A DNA stretch of 64,000 nt from an uncultured Methanocorpusculum sp. GTDB taxonomy: Archaea; Halobacteriota; Methanomicrobia; Methanomicrobiales; Methanocorpusculaceae. The position numbers and the translations under genes are program-made. The stretch lies in the NCBI RefSeq assembly GCF_963667985.1, contig NZ_OY764081.1, positions 186,001 to 250,000 on the forward strand, given 5' to 3'. Shown in pieces: positions 55,240 to 63,995 of this stretch (position 1 is its first letter; the number at the start of each line of letters is the position of its first letter). A model generated the notes under the pieces. The model did no database searches and was not told the DNA's origin. It worked only from the letters and a program-made list of their open reading frames with translations.

Positions 55240-55842
55240 TTATTTTCTCTCTGCTTCCAGAAGCTTTCGAATCGCCGTGACCTCGGCGAGAAGTGTCTGC
55301 ATATCCGCAGGAGCAGAACGTCTGCCGAAATCGACACCGGTCGCCACCGGGCTTGGAACATTCCCGCGAACGAAATCCATGATCATGGCACGCAGCGGCT
55401 CGGGATCAGCGATACCTTCAAGCTGGATCTCGGCCGAGTTTTTCCCGGAGTTCCCGCCGGCCGTCTCGATTTTTAAATTCGATATGCCGAAAAACCGCAT
55501 CACGGGGCCCTGCACGATATCCACGTTCGTAATACGGTTGTAGGGGACGATGCCGGTTTTTCTAAACCAGACGCCGCGTTTCCAGGTCATCTCCGTATCA
55601 TTCAGATGATATACAACCGAGGCGTAATACAGACGCGACCAGATCAAAACGAAGATCAGAATCGCCACGAGAACACCAAGAGATATCTCTCCGATCAGAA
55701 CAAACACCGGTTCGCCCAACGCAACGAAATAGACCCAGCCGACACAGCATGCCCAGATAAGAATAACCGCCATGACGCTCGCAAGTGCCAGATACGAAGT
55801 ATACTTCGCCGCCGGCTTAAAATCTTCACCGAGTTTAACCAT
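55240..55842 (-). CDS. PH-domain (bPH2/YdbS-like) membrane protein
   Basis: 200 residues from the ATG at 55842; upstream codons in the same frame are unlike the family. Two N-terminal membrane helices (about residues 14-38 and 46-68) precede a bacterial PH domain (VYHLNDTEMTWKRGVWFRKTGIVPYNRITNVDIVQGPVMRFFG, split across about 75-117) and a strand-helix end (FGISNLKIETAGG, AEIQLEGI). The C-terminal helix is charged. Function of this family is unclear; membrane association is supported by the helices. It is divergent from a small membrane protein gene. Confidence 0.85.
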   Translation of the reverse strand: MVKLGEDFKPAAKYTSYLALASVMAVILIWACCVGWVYFVALGEPVFVLIGEISLGVLVAILIFVLIWSRLYYASVVYHLNDTEMTWKRGVWFRKTGIVPYNRITNVDIVQGPVMRFFGISNLKIETAGGNSGKNSAEIQLEGIADPEPLRAMIMDFVRGNVPSPVATGVDFGRRSAPADMQTLLAEVTAIRKLLEAERK

Positions 55843-55877
55843 GAAAAACAGATGTACCGGCAGATACAATAAGGTTT

Positions 55878-56123
55878 GTGAGAGACACATACATAATCGT
55901 GAACCAGAAGCTGGAACCTGACCCGGATTTTACCGAAGAAGAGCGTGCCGAGTTCGAACGGCTGGAAAAGGAGCATCCCTACAAAGAGATTCCGGAAGAG
56001 GTCATCCGCGTGCCTGTCCAAAATAAACCGGCAGCCGACACAAAACACGACCTCCTCTATCTTCTGATCTTCATCATCATTATGGCGGTATTCCTCGTCA
56101 TCATCTTCATCACCCAAAATTGA
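55878..56123 (+). CDS. Small single-span membrane protein
   Basis: 81 residues from the GTG at 55878; a second GTG at 55902 is equally possible. An acidic N-terminal part (PDPDFTEEERAEFERLEKEHPYKEIPEEV) is followed by a C-terminal membrane helix of about 21 hydrophobic residues (LLYLLIFIIIMAVFLVIIF). I do not recognise it. The compact coding signal and divergent position next to the PH-domain protein suggest a linked pair, but the function is unknown. Confidence 0.6.
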   Translation: MRDTYIIVNQKLEPDPDFTEEERAEFERLEKEHPYKEIPEEVIRVPVQNKPAADTKHDLLYLLIFIIIMAVFLVIIFITQN

Positions 56124-56186
56124 AGCTCCAATCAGGAAACACAACGCTTAAATCAATATACGCTGAATTTGTATAAGAAAACTGGC

Positions 56187-56362
56187 GGGGTCGTGGCCTA
56201 GTCCGGAATGGCGACGGGCTCCAGCGGTCTTAGCGTATGATGAACTATCGGGTCTACTGATTTGATGATGACCCGCTGGAGCACTGATCTAATCACTGCT
56301 CCCGAACATGTTCGCTTGTCGGAGAGACCCGTCGATCGTGAGTTCAAATCTCACCGACCCCA
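56187..56362 (+). tRNA. tRNA-Trp (CCA anticodon) with a 102-nt intron
   Basis: Exon 1 is 56187-56224 and exon 2 is 56327-56362. The acceptor GGGGTCG (56187-56193) pairs with CGACCCC (56355-56361), discriminator A, no encoded CCA. The anticodon stem ACGGG/CCCGT and loop CTCCAGA give anticodon CCA. The intron enters after position 37, the canonical archaeal site. A bulge-helix-bulge can form: CTCC (56219-56222) pairs with GGAG (56321-56324), flanked by AGC and AGA bulges cut after the second base. The T arm GTGAG-TTCAAAT-CTCAC is canonical. Confidence 0.95.
56237..56287 (+). ncRNA. Box C/D guide RNA inside the tRNA-Trp intron
   Basis: Box C ATGATGA (56237-56243), D' CTGA (56257-56260), C' ATGATGA (56265-56271) and D CTGA (56284-56287). 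The guide before D (CCGCTGGAGC) is complementary to GCTCCAGCGG across the exon 1/intron border, and the fifth base before box D faces C34. The guide before D' (CGGGTCT) is complementary to AGACCCG at the intron/exon 2 border, with the fifth base facing C39. This mirrors the known Haloferax intron that directs methylation of positions 34 and 39 on its own precursor. Confidence 0.9.
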
Positions 56363-56406
56363 CGTTTTTCGAAACTCTTTTCCCGGTAATTAACCTAGAA
56401 TTTTCT

Positions 56407-57204
56407 ATGCGACTACCCCATCTGTTGCTCATCGATCTTATCGTATGCACTGCAGTCATCTCTGCCGGTTGTATCGATGCAAAAGACACGTCCCAGAAAT
56501 ACGCAGTATCCGAAGCAATTTCTCTGATCAATGTCAGCCTGAGTGAAAACGCAGACTGGATGATCGAAGCCGCCGATGAAATCGCGGCCGGCAAAAGCGA
56601 TGCTGACTCCTCGAAACAGGTCCTTGCAGATCTCTATCAGAAATCGACACTTGCCCAGACGATCCTTTACGCAAACGAAAATATGATCGTCGTTTCCGTC
56701 TATCCGGATATCATCCTCTCGTCCGTTGGAACAGATCAGAGCTCCTACGGAACAAACGAAGCATACTACAGCGGAAAAACGATCGCTCTTACCGAATATT
56801 TTCATCTCGACGACGGGACAAATGCCTCGGTCCTTTCGGCACCGGTCTACGACAACGGAACCTGGAAAGGCTACATCTCCATGTCGTTCGACAGTTCGAG
56901 ATTCTTCGGCGATGTAGAAAAGTATCTTTTCGAAACCTACGGGTATCATCTCTGCGTCCTGCAGACCGACGGTCTTCAGGTGTATGATTACGATCTGCGC
57001 GAACGAGGCAAAAATATCCTCGCCGATCCGTCGTATCCGGACGATGTCAAAACAGCTGCTGTGGAAATATGCCGGGAACCCTCCGGCGCAACGGAGTACA
57101 GCTATCAAAAGACAGGATCGAATGAAATGGTTCAAAAGACCGTTGTCTGGGATACGCTAGAGTTCGGCGGGCAGACCTGGCGCGTTCTGATTCTTGCCGA
57201 GTAA
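56407..57204 (+). CDS. Extracellular Cache/PDC-like sensor lipoprotein
   Basis: 265 residues from the ATG at 56407. An N-terminal signal with lipobox (CTAVISAGC) is followed by a helix and a mixed alpha/beta domain that resembles the PDC/Cache fold found in sensors: YANENMIVVSVYPDIILSS, LTEYFHLDDGTNASVLSAPVYDNGTWKGYISMSF and YGYHLCVLQTDGLQVYDYDLRERGKNILADP. No transmembrane output domain is attached, so it may be a solute receptor at the surface. The ligand is unknown. It lies directly after tRNA-Trp. Confidence 0.65.
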   Translation: MRLPHLLLIDLIVCTAVISAGCIDAKDTSQKYAVSEAISLINVSLSENADWMIEAADEIAAGKSDADSSKQVLADLYQKSTLAQTILYANENMIVVSVYPDIILSSVGTDQSSYGTNEAYYSGKTIALTEYFHLDDGTNASVLSAPVYDNGTWKGYISMSFDSSRFFGDVEKYLFETYGYHLCVLQTDGLQVYDYDLRERGKNILADPSYPDDVKTAAVEICREPSGATEYSYQKTGSNEMVQKTVVWDTLEFGGQTWRVLILAE

Positions 57205-57319
57205 CCTCTCCGCATATTTTTTAAGAGGGAATCAATCCCGGGAGAAGCGGATCACTCCAAGGGGTCATTGAACACACACTACATATATGTCGGGAAGGAA
57301 CAAATAACTAGGACAATTT

Positions 57320-58027
57320 ATGACGAGGGTAGTAATTTCTGTAGGAGGGTCGGTCCTAGTACCGTCACTTGACGCACACCGCCTGAAAGAATGGGCTGAA
57401 GCACTGATAAACCTCACCAATGCTGGCATCCAGATATTCGCCGTTGTCGGCGGCGGCGGGGAAGCCCGAAGATATATTGAAGCCTGCCGGGATATCGGGC
57501 TGGATGAAGCCTCATCCGACGAGATCGGAATCCAGGTCACCAGGATCAATGCCGCGCTCCTTATCGGCGCCCTCAAAGAATATGCATATCCGGTCGTTGC
57601 CGAATCCTATCGCGAGGCAAAGACCGCGGCCGTTTCAGGAAAAATCGTGGTGATGGGCGGGGTCACCCCCGGACAGACTACGGACGCCGTAGCTGCAGTC
57701 CTTGCTGAAGAGGTCGGAGCCTCTATGATGATCAATATGACCGCGATCGACGGCATTTACACCGCCGACCCCAAGAAGGATGCATCGGCAAAACGCCATG
57801 ACATCCTGAGCCCGCAGGGACTTATCGATCTGATCATGAAAGAAAAAATGTGCGCCGGATCGAATATGGTCATCGACCTCGTTGCTACAAAAATCACCGA
57901 ACGAAGCGGCATCCCTCTTGTAGTAATCGACGGGCGAGACCCCGCCCTCATTGAAAAGGCCCTCCTCAAAGGCGAATTTGCCGGAACGATCGTCGGAGAT
58001 TCGGCCATCCGGTTCCCGATCGTCTAA
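57320..58027 (+). CDS. pyrH: Uridylate kinase (archaeal UMP kinase)
   Basis: UMP phosphorylation to UDP by an amino-acid-kinase-fold hexamer. 235 residues. VVISVGGSVLVPSLDAHRL (residues 4-22) is the phosphate-binding start, VVGGGGEARRYI is the second glycine loop, and TAIDGIYTADPKKD (about 147-160) is the nucleotide-binding loop. The last residues VGDSAIRFPIV match the archaeal branch. The ATG at 57320 follows an AT-rich leader with its own promoter. Standard length and motifs. Confidence 0.94.
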   Translation: MTRVVISVGGSVLVPSLDAHRLKEWAEALINLTNAGIQIFAVVGGGGEARRYIEACRDIGLDEASSDEIGIQVTRINAALLIGALKEYAYPVVAESYREAKTAAVSGKIVVMGGVTPGQTTDAVAAVLAEEVGASMMINMTAIDGIYTADPKKDASAKRHDILSPQGLIDLIMKEKMCAGSNMVIDLVATKITERSGIPLVVIDGRDPALIEKALLKGEFAGTIVGDSAIRFPIV

Positions 58028-58105
58028 ATGCTTCATATCCGCAACCCGCGGAACACCATACACATCTCTTTTTAAGGAAGAACACTAATATTATTGGGCA
58101 ACAGG

Positions 58106-58180
58106 GGGGTGGTAGGGTAGCCTGGTCCATCCTAGAGCGTTTGGGACGCTTTGACCCCAGTTCGAATCTGGGCCACCCCA
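58106..58180 (+). tRNA. tRNA-Pro (TGG anticodon)
   Basis: The acceptor GGGGTGG (58106-58112) pairs with CCACCCC (58173-58179), discriminator A at 58180. The anticodon arm is AGCGT-TTTGGGA-CGCT, giving TGG. The T arm is CCCAG-TTCGAAT-CTGGG. No CCA encoded and no intron. The nth gene starts nine bases after it. Confidence 0.97.
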
Positions 58181-58188
58181 TTTTTTTT

Positions 58189-58839
58189 ATGAACGCTATA
58201 ACCGCAGAATCCATTCTCGAAGAGCTAGACCATCGGTACCCCTGCACAGAGGACGAGATGAACTTTCTCAAATTCAGAAATCCTTTTGAACTCCTTATTA
58301 TGACGATCCTCTCCGCACAGACCACCGATGTTACCATAAATGGTCTGCGCGACGAACTTTTTTTCGCATATCCGAATTCTGCAGCCCTGGCGCGGGTGGA
58401 TCCTTTAGACGTGGAAAGAATCATTCACTCAGCCGGGTTTTACCACTCGAAAGCAAAAAATATCATCGGTACGGCAAAGATGCTCGAAGAAAACTTCGGA
58501 GGGGTCGTTCCAAGAACGATCGAGGAACTCACGACCCTCCCCGGAGTTGGAAGAAAGACCGCAAACATCGTCACGAACCACGCTTTTCACGAAGCCTGCG
58601 GCATCGCCGTGGACACGCATGTTCGAAGACTTTCAAAGAAGATCGGATTTACCCAAAACACCGACCCGGAAAAAATCGAAAAGGATCTCATGAAACTCTT
58701 TCCAAAAAAATGGTGGAGTAAGATCAACTACCTCCTTATCCGGCACGGGCGGGCGGTCTGCACGGCGAAAAAGCCTGACTGTATGAAATGCATAATCAGG
58801 CATAACTGCCAATCATATATTAACAGTGGTGAAGAGTGA
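58189..58839 (+). CDS. nth: Endonuclease III (HhH-GPD, Fe-S)
   Basis: Base-excision DNA glycosylase/AP lyase. 216 residues from the ATG at 58189; the frame further upstream is the tRNA gene. The helix-hairpin-helix LPGVGRKTANIV contains the catalytic lysine (about residue 120), and DTHVRRLSKKIG contains the catalytic aspartate (about 138). The C-terminal 4Fe-4S cluster ligand pattern is CTAKKPDCMKCIIRHNC. All catalytic residues are present. The MFS gene start (GTG at 58836) overlaps its stop by four bases. Confidence 0.95.
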   Translation: MNAITAESILEELDHRYPCTEDEMNFLKFRNPFELLIMTILSAQTTDVTINGLRDELFFAYPNSAALARVDPLDVERIIHSAGFYHSKAKNIIGTAKMLEENFGGVVPRTIEELTTLPGVGRKTANIVTNHAFHEACGIAVDTHVRRLSKKIGFTQNTDPEKIEKDLMKLFPKKWWSKINYLLIRHGRAVCTAKKPDCMKCIIRHNCQSYINSGEE

Positions 58840-60236
58840 CGGAAATTAGTGTACATGAACGGAGAATGATCCTCTTCGCAACATCTATGGGGGCGTTCCT
58901 CAACCCGATGATCGCAACGATGGTGATCCTCGCCCTCCCGGCGATCGGGCTTGAGTTTGGGGTTTCGGCGCGGGATCTGGGCTGGATGAGTACCGCATTC
59001 ATTCTGGCAACGGCCATTCTTTTGGTACCGGCATCCCGTTTTGTCGACAGTATCGGATATAAAAAATCCTACATCATCGGCGGTATCATCGTTGTGGTCA
59101 GCTGTTTCTTCTCGGTGTTTGCACCGGATTACACCATCCTGATCATTTTACGAATCATTGCCGGAATGGGGTCTTCGTTTATTATGATAACCGGTCTTGC
59201 CATCCTGACAAGAGTGTATCCTGCAAATAAACGCGGCATGGTGATTGGAATCAACACGGCAATGGTCTATGTTGGTGCATCAATGGGTCCGATCATCGGC
59301 GGATTTTTGACGGAATACACCGGATGGCGCAGTATTTTCCTGATGATGATCCCGCTTCTGCTGATATCTGCAGCCCTCATGATCATATTCCTCAAACAGG
59401 AGTTTAAAAATCCCGGAAAATCCTTTGATTTCAAAGGCACGATCTTATACGGTGCTGCGATATTCTGCACGATGTACGGGCTTTCCACCATTACCGACAA
59501 CGGATCCCTGTTCCTCGCAATACTTGGAGCATGCCTGATCGTCATTTTCATGTGGTATGAACGAAAAGTTGCAGAGCCGGTTCTTCATGTCGATCTGTTC
59601 TTCAAAAACAAACGGTTCGCACGTTCATCCTACACGGCACTTTTAAACTACGGCTGCACGTACGGGGCGGTCTACATGGTAAGTCTGTATCTTCAGTCGG
59701 TCGGTGCGCTGAGTGCCCTCGAAGCAGGATTCATTATCTTCTTCCAGCCGCTTATTCAGGCGATAATGACGCCGATCGCAGGAAAACTCTCCGACCGTTT
59801 CGACCCGAGATACCTCGTCACCTTCGGCATGGCGCTCTCGGCAATAGGAGTAACCCTTCTTGCCGGATTAGGGCTTACCGCCACCGTTTCCTACATCGCG
59901 ATCACGCAGGTGTTTATCGGGCTTGGCTCGGCTCTCTTCTCGGCGCCGAACACCAATGCGATCATGAGCTCGGTCCCGCAAAATGAATACAGTTCGGCAT
60001 CGAGCATCGTCGCAGTGATGAGGCAGCTTGGCATGATCCTTTCGATGGCCGTCTGTATGGCTGCGATATCCATCTTTGTCGGCGGTCTGGATATGCTTGG
60101 ACCCGACATGTATCCCGAGTTCGTCCAGGCCATGCAGATCTCGATGCTGGTATGTGCAGGCCTTGCCGTGATCGGAATCCTGTTCTCCTGGTTCCGCGGA
60201 AACGCACCAGAGATCCCAGAGAGGGCAGACGCATGA
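58836..60236 (+). CDS. MFS drug/H+ antiporter, 14-helix (DHA2) type
   Basis: 466 residues with about 14 hydrophobic segments. Motif A-like residues lie in ASRFVDSIGYKKSYIIGG (about residues 67-84). The motif C-like GASMGPIIGGFL is typical of proton antiporters. The GTG start at 58836 overlaps the nth TGA; the stop overlaps the ATG of coaD (60233-60236), so three genes are coupled. Substrate unknown. The coupling with DNA repair and coenzyme genes suggests a housekeeping efflux role. Confidence 0.9.
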   Translation: MTEISVHERRMILFATSMGAFLNPMIATMVILALPAIGLEFGVSARDLGWMSTAFILATAILLVPASRFVDSIGYKKSYIIGGIIVVVSCFFSVFAPDYTILIILRIIAGMGSSFIMITGLAILTRVYPANKRGMVIGINTAMVYVGASMGPIIGGFLTEYTGWRSIFLMMIPLLLISAALMIIFLKQEFKNPGKSFDFKGTILYGAAIFCTMYGLSTITDNGSLFLAILGACLIVIFMWYERKVAEPVLHVDLFFKNKRFARSSYTALLNYGCTYGAVYMVSLYLQSVGALSALEAGFIIFFQPLIQAIMTPIAGKLSDRFDPRYLVTFGMALSAIGVTLLAGLGLTATVSYIAITQVFIGLGSALFSAPNTNAIMSSVPQNEYSSASSIVAVMRQLGMILSMAVCMAAISIFVGGLDMLGPDMYPEFVQAMQISMLVCAGLAVIGILFSWFRGNAPEIPERADA

Positions 60237-60730
60237 AGGTAATGGTTGGCGGGACATTCGATCCGCTTCACATCGGCCACCAACTCCTCCTGACCCGGGC
60301 ATTCATGACCGCAGGAGCCGGAGGACATGTGGTCATCGGATTATCCTCGGATTCGTTTGCTTCCAGAAAACTGCATCCGGTTCGGAGCTATGATGTGAGA
60401 TTTGCAGAGCTTACCAAATGGATCGAGTCGAAACATTTCGAAGCGACGTACGAGATCGAGATCCTGTTCGACCAGTTCGGGAGTGCCCTTACCCATGATT
60501 TCGATGCTCTGGTCGTGAGTCAGGAGACGTTCCCGGTCGGAAATCTCATCAACGAGAAGAGAAAGGAGATGGGAAAAAATATGGTGGACCTCTATCAGAT
60601 CCAGTGCGTTATGGCTAAAGACGGAAAGGTGGTCTCCTCAACGAGAATCTATCGAGGAGAGATCAACAGATACGGCGAACCGGTCTCGGAAGATCAGTTT
60701 GCAGGGGCGGGATCATGCAAAAAAGAATGA
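60233..60730 (+). CDS. coaD: Archaeal phosphopantetheine adenylyltransferase
   Basis: Fourth step of coenzyme A synthesis, transferring AMP to phosphopantetheine. 165 residues from the ATG at 60233. The nucleotidyltransferase motif is VGGTFDPLHIGHQLLL (residues 4-19); the nucleotide-binding ISSTRI-type motif is VVSSTRIYRGEINRYG near residue 127. It belongs to the archaeal family, distinct from bacterial CoaD. It overlaps the MFS stop by four bases and its 3' end overlaps the next gene by 16 bases. Confidence 0.92.
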   Translation: MKVMVGGTFDPLHIGHQLLLTRAFMTAGAGGHVVIGLSSDSFASRKLHPVRSYDVRFAELTKWIESKHFEATYEIEILFDQFGSALTHDFDALVVSQETFPVGNLINEKRKEMGKNMVDLYQIQCVMAKDGKVVSSTRIYRGEINRYGEPVSEDQFAGAGSCKKE

Positions 60731-61191
60731 AGGATCATCAGTTATCGAATGAAGAGATAACGTATCTTCTGGACAATGCGGCAAGCGGCGTTCTCTCAAC
60801 ACTCGATGCGGACGGAAGTCCATACTGCGTGCCCGTGCATTTCGTGTATCTCGACAAAAAAATCTACATACACGGTCTGACTGCCGGCGAGAAGACCGAC
60901 AATATCCAGCGGGATCCACGGGTCTGTTTTACCGTGTACAGAATGGGAGAACTGCTCTACAGCGCCGAAGCTAAATCTCCCTGCAGTGTGAACACTGCAT
61001 ATCAAAGCGTGGTGGTGAAAGGTTCGGCAGTTCTGGTCGATGACTCGCAGGCGAAACGGGAGATCCTTGAGGCAGTCGTGAAAAAATACACACCGCAGCT
61101 TGCCTGTCTTTCGATGCCGGAAAATGCCGTAATGCAGACGGCAGTTATCGAGATCACGCCGGCGATCTGTACTGGAAAATATTATCTTTAA
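60715..61191 (+). CDS. Pyridoxamine-5'-phosphate-oxidase-like flavin protein
   Basis: 158-residue split-barrel flavoprotein. ASGVLSTLDADGSPYCVPVHFVYLDKKIYIHGLTAGEKTDNI (split about residues 22-62) holds the FMN/F420-binding strand. The C-terminal TAVIEITPAICTGKYYL is typical. Relatives bind FMN, heme or F420; which applies here is not evident. It overlaps coaD by 16 bases at its 5' end and is convergent with fhs. Confidence 0.85.
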   Translation: MQKRMKDHQLSNEEITYLLDNAASGVLSTLDADGSPYCVPVHFVYLDKKIYIHGLTAGEKTDNIQRDPRVCFTVYRMGELLYSAEAKSPCSVNTAYQSVVVKGSAVLVDDSQAKREILEAVVKKYTPQLACLSMPENAVMQTAVIEITPAICTGKYYL

Positions 61192-61200
61192 ATAAAAAGA

Positions 61201-62883
61201 TTAGAAAAGACCGGAGATATATCCGTCATTGTTCACGTCGATCGAGCAGGCAGCGGGCACGGCCGGCAGTCCCGGAAGCGTCATGATGTCTCCGGTCTCG
61301 ACAACGATAAATCCGGCACCATTACAAAGCCTGACCGTTGCTGCATTAATAACAAAGTTCTTCGGTCTGCCAAGTTTGTTTGGATCATCGGAGAGCGAGT
61401 ATTGGGTCTTTGCCATACAAATCGGGAGATCGCTTCTGCCGAGAGCATCGATATCTTTGATTGCAGCATCGGCAGAAGGTGAGTAAACGACCCCGTCAGC
61501 TCCGTAGATCCGGGTCGCGAGAGCATTGATCTTCTCTTTTATCGGTGTATTCAGTTCATAGAGACACTGGAACTTCTGCGGCTTCTCGCAGGAAGCAACG
61601 ACTTTTTTCGCCAGTTCAACGCCGCCGTCCCCGCCTTTGGCAAAGACTTGCGAGATTGCAAACTCGGCTCCCTGAGCCGTGCAGAAGTCTTTAAGTACGG
61701 CAAGTTCTTCGTCGGTGTCACTCGAGAACCGGTTGATCGCTACAACGACCGGAACCCCAAACTTCTGGAGATTCTGTATGTGAGCCTCGAGATTGACCAT
61801 TCCTGCTTTGAGCGCGGCAACATTCGGGATCGTGGTGTCCTCTTTCTTTACACCACCGTTGTATTTCAGTGCCCGAACGGTGGCCACCAAGACCACAGTA
61901 TTCGGCGTCAAGCCGGCATACCGGCACTTGATGTCGAAGAACTTTTCAGCACCAAGATCGGAACCGAAACCCGCCTCAGTGATAACATAATCTGCTATCT
62001 TGAGCGAAAGTTTCGTTGCACGAACCGAATTGCAGCCGTGTGCGATGTTGGCAAACGGTCCCCCATGGATAAAACAGGGGGTGTTTTCCAGCGTCTGGAC
62101 AAGGTTTGGTTTGATGGCATCCTTGAGAAGGGCGGCCATAGCCCCAACGGCTTTCAGATCGCTGGCATACAGAGGGGTTCCTTTTCTGCTGTAGCCGAAA
62201 ATGACATTACCCAGACGCTCTTTAAGGTCGTCGATATCATTTGCAAGACAAAGTATCGCCATTACCTCACTTGCGACCGTGATCATAAAGTGGTCCTCAC
62301 GCGGAACACCGTTGGTCTGACCGCCAAGCCCGATGATGATGTTTCGAAGAGCACGATCGTTCATATCCAGACAGCGTTTGAAGATGATACGGCGCGTATC
62401 AATGTCGAGAGCATTTCCCTGCTGGATATGATTGTCAATCATAGCACACAGGAGGTTGTTTGCGCTGGTGATTGCGTGGAAGTCTCCGGTAAAGTGGAGA
62501 TTGATATCTTCCATCGGAACGACCTGCGAGTATCCCCCGCCGGCAGCTCCGCCCTTTACGCCGAATACTGGGCCAAGAGACGGTTCACGAAGCGCAATGA
62601 CTGCCTTTTTCCCGATCTTGGGCATTGCCTGACCAAGACCGACTGTTGTCGTGGTCTTGCCCTCGCCGGCAGGCGTTGGATTGATGGCCGTAACCAAAAT
62701 CAGTTTGCCATTTGGTTTATCTGCCAGACGTTTTTCCAAGGAATCGGCAAGTTTTGCTTTGTACGATCCGTAGAGTTCAAGTTCATCGGGCGTAATGTCG
62801 AGAGATGCGGCAATCTCAGTGATTTTTTTCATTTTGCACTGCTGTGCAATTTCGATGTCAGATAGCAAGTATTTCCACCCCAT
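61201..62883 (-). CDS. fhs: Formate-tetrahydrofolate ligase
   Basis: ATP-dependent formylation of tetrahydrofolate. 560 residues, full length. [17 protein letters not shown] opens the family block; the ATP loop is [16 protein letters not shown] (about residues 70-85). [35 protein letters not shown] and the C-terminal [17 protein letters not shown] are intact. Methanogens use tetrahydromethanopterin, so a folate enzyme implies some tetrahydrofolate or an acquired purine/serine step. It is monocistronic and convergent with the flavoprotein gene. Confidence 0.96.
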   Translation of the reverse strand: MGWKYLLSDIEIAQQCKMKKITEIAASLDITPDELELYGSYKAKLADSLEKRLADKPNGKLILVTAINPTPAGEGKTTTTVGLGQAMPKIGKKAVIALREPSLGPVFGVKGGAAGGGYSQVVPMEDINLHFTGDFHAITSANNLLCAMIDNHIQQGNALDIDTRRIIFKRCLDMNDRALRNIIIGLGGQTNGVPREDHFMITVASEVMAILCLANDIDDLKERLGNVIFGYSRKGTPLYASDLKAVGAMAALLKDAIKPNLVQTLENTPCFIHGGPFANIAHGCNSVRATKLSLKIADYVITEAGFGSDLGAEKFFDIKCRYAGLTPNTVVLVATVRALKYNGGVKKEDTTIPNVAALKAGMVNLEAHIQNLQKFGVPVVVAINRFSSDTDEELAVLKDFCTAQGAEFAISQVFAKGGDGGVELAKKVVASCEKPQKFQCLYELNTPIKEKINALATRIYGADGVVYSPSADAAIKDIDALGRSDLPICMAKTQYSLSDDPNKLGRPKNFVINAATVRLCNGAGFIVVETGDIMTLPGLPAVPAACSIDVNNDGYISGLF

Positions 62884-63176
62884 GTAGCCTTAGGAGATAG
62901 CAGAGGAGATATCTCCGAATGTTGTTAACTACTCTTAAACTTATCTTATATATAAGCATCTAAGTTACCACATAGAGAATTGGGGGATTTTGGCGCGTAG
63001 TAAGTAATATGAGAAATAACGGTTACATTATGTGATTTTCAAAAATGCATGAAAACACAGATACGTATAACTTGGTTAAATTGTTTTAAAATAGCGAGCT
63101 GATCATGAGCAATCAATACTAAAAGAGACAATATCGGATAAAATCAAGATTGAGGTATCTCAACCTCATTTCAAAA
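62884..63176. other. AT-rich spacer upstream of fhs and downstream of tRNA-Thr
   Basis: Contains the probable fhs promoter on the minus strand (TTATATATAAG near 62941-62960). No gene is seen. Confidence 0.4.
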
Positions 63177-63250
63177 AGCCTCAGGCGAGATTTGAACTCG
63201 CGACCTGCTGATTACAAATCAGCCGCTATGCCGGGCTAGGCCACTGAGGC
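63177..63250 (-). tRNA. tRNA-Thr (TGT anticodon)
   Basis: Read on the minus strand, the acceptor GCCTCAG (63250-63244) pairs with CTGAGGC (63184-63178), discriminator T at 63177. The anticodon arm GCTGA-TTTGTAA-TCAGC gives TGT. The T arm is GCGAG-TTCAAAT-CTCGC. No intron and no encoded CCA. Confidence 0.96.
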
Positions 63251-63318
63251 ACAGAATGTGCTCTTAATTATAGGAGATAGAAGTTATAATAGTTTACGAA
63301 AAAAGAGTGGAGAAGTAA

Positions 63319-63402
63319 TTATCCCCGCAACTTCTTGATCTCAGTCTCGACTTCTTCAGCGCCTTCCTGATAGTAGCCGGATTCTTTTGGATCAAGTTCG
63401 TG
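63319..63402 (-). pseudogene. C-terminal fragment of a TPR-like protein
   Basis: On the minus strand, 27 codons end at TAA (63319-63321) and read ...HELDPKESGYYQEGAEEVET then EIKKLRG, the typical last half-repeat of a tetratricopeptide protein. Upstream of 63402 the frame becomes the complement of another gene fragment and shows no start. It is probably a decayed gene end. Confidence 0.5.
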
Positions 63403-63678
63403 CTTGTTGGCACTTGGTATTCCAAAGATTCGTATTATGATTCCGGCGTGTATTATGATTTAAAGTACACTTTTGATTCAGACGGTACAGGTACTGAATA
63501 CTGGTATATTTCCTATTCTGGAAAACTTGACGATGCGTATGACTTTACGTGGAAAAATGTAGGAAACGGCGAATATCTCGTTAGTTATGACGGGTACAGC
63601 AGTTATTATGACGAACCATTCTATCTGAGCGGCTCAACGTTATACGATGACTACGACATAACGTATTACAAGAAGTAA
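63403..63678 (+). pseudogene. 5'-truncated VGTW-domain lipoprotein remnant
   Basis: Reads LVGTWYSKDSYYDSGVYYDL and ends DDYDITYYKK, matching the core domain of the lipoprotein at 20108-20494. The signal peptide and linker are missing, because the sequence before VGTW is the truncated TPR fragment on the other strand. A GTG at 63400 could start translation of 92 residues, but without a signal the product would stay inside the cell. Probably non-functional. Confidence 0.55.
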
Positions 63679-63878
63679 GCCCTTAATCCCACTTTTTTTC
63701 TTAATTTAATGATTTCACTTTAGACTTTTCGTGTTCCATCATTTTCCCTTTCCGGTCTGATGTATACAGGATACTCTTACTGTATCCGGATAAAACACAC
63801 AGGAAAACAAAAACAACAAAACAGCTCACGCTCTATACAAAAAAATCACAAGAAAACATTTCAAAAGAATAAGGGGGG

Positions 63879-63995
63879 GTGCAGCGTTGACAACTTCCCG
63901 AGAATTCGCATACCTCAGTACAATAGCCGACGTAAGAGAGCTTAACTGCCGGGTTCGGAATGGGTCCGTGTGGAGCCTCTCTGCTATGGCCGCAT
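63879..63995 (-). rRNA. rrf: 5S ribosomal RNA
   Basis: Minus-strand sequence starts near TGCGGCCATAGC and contains CCCATTCCGAACCCGGCAGT and TTAAGCTCTCTTACG, the conserved 5S core. Ends pair as helix I (TGCGGC at 63994-63989 with GCTGCA at 63885-63880). It lies at the 3' end of an rRNA operon; 23S and 16S should lie beyond 64000. A T-rich stretch after it on the minus strand (63870-63835) is the likely terminator. Confidence 0.93.
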
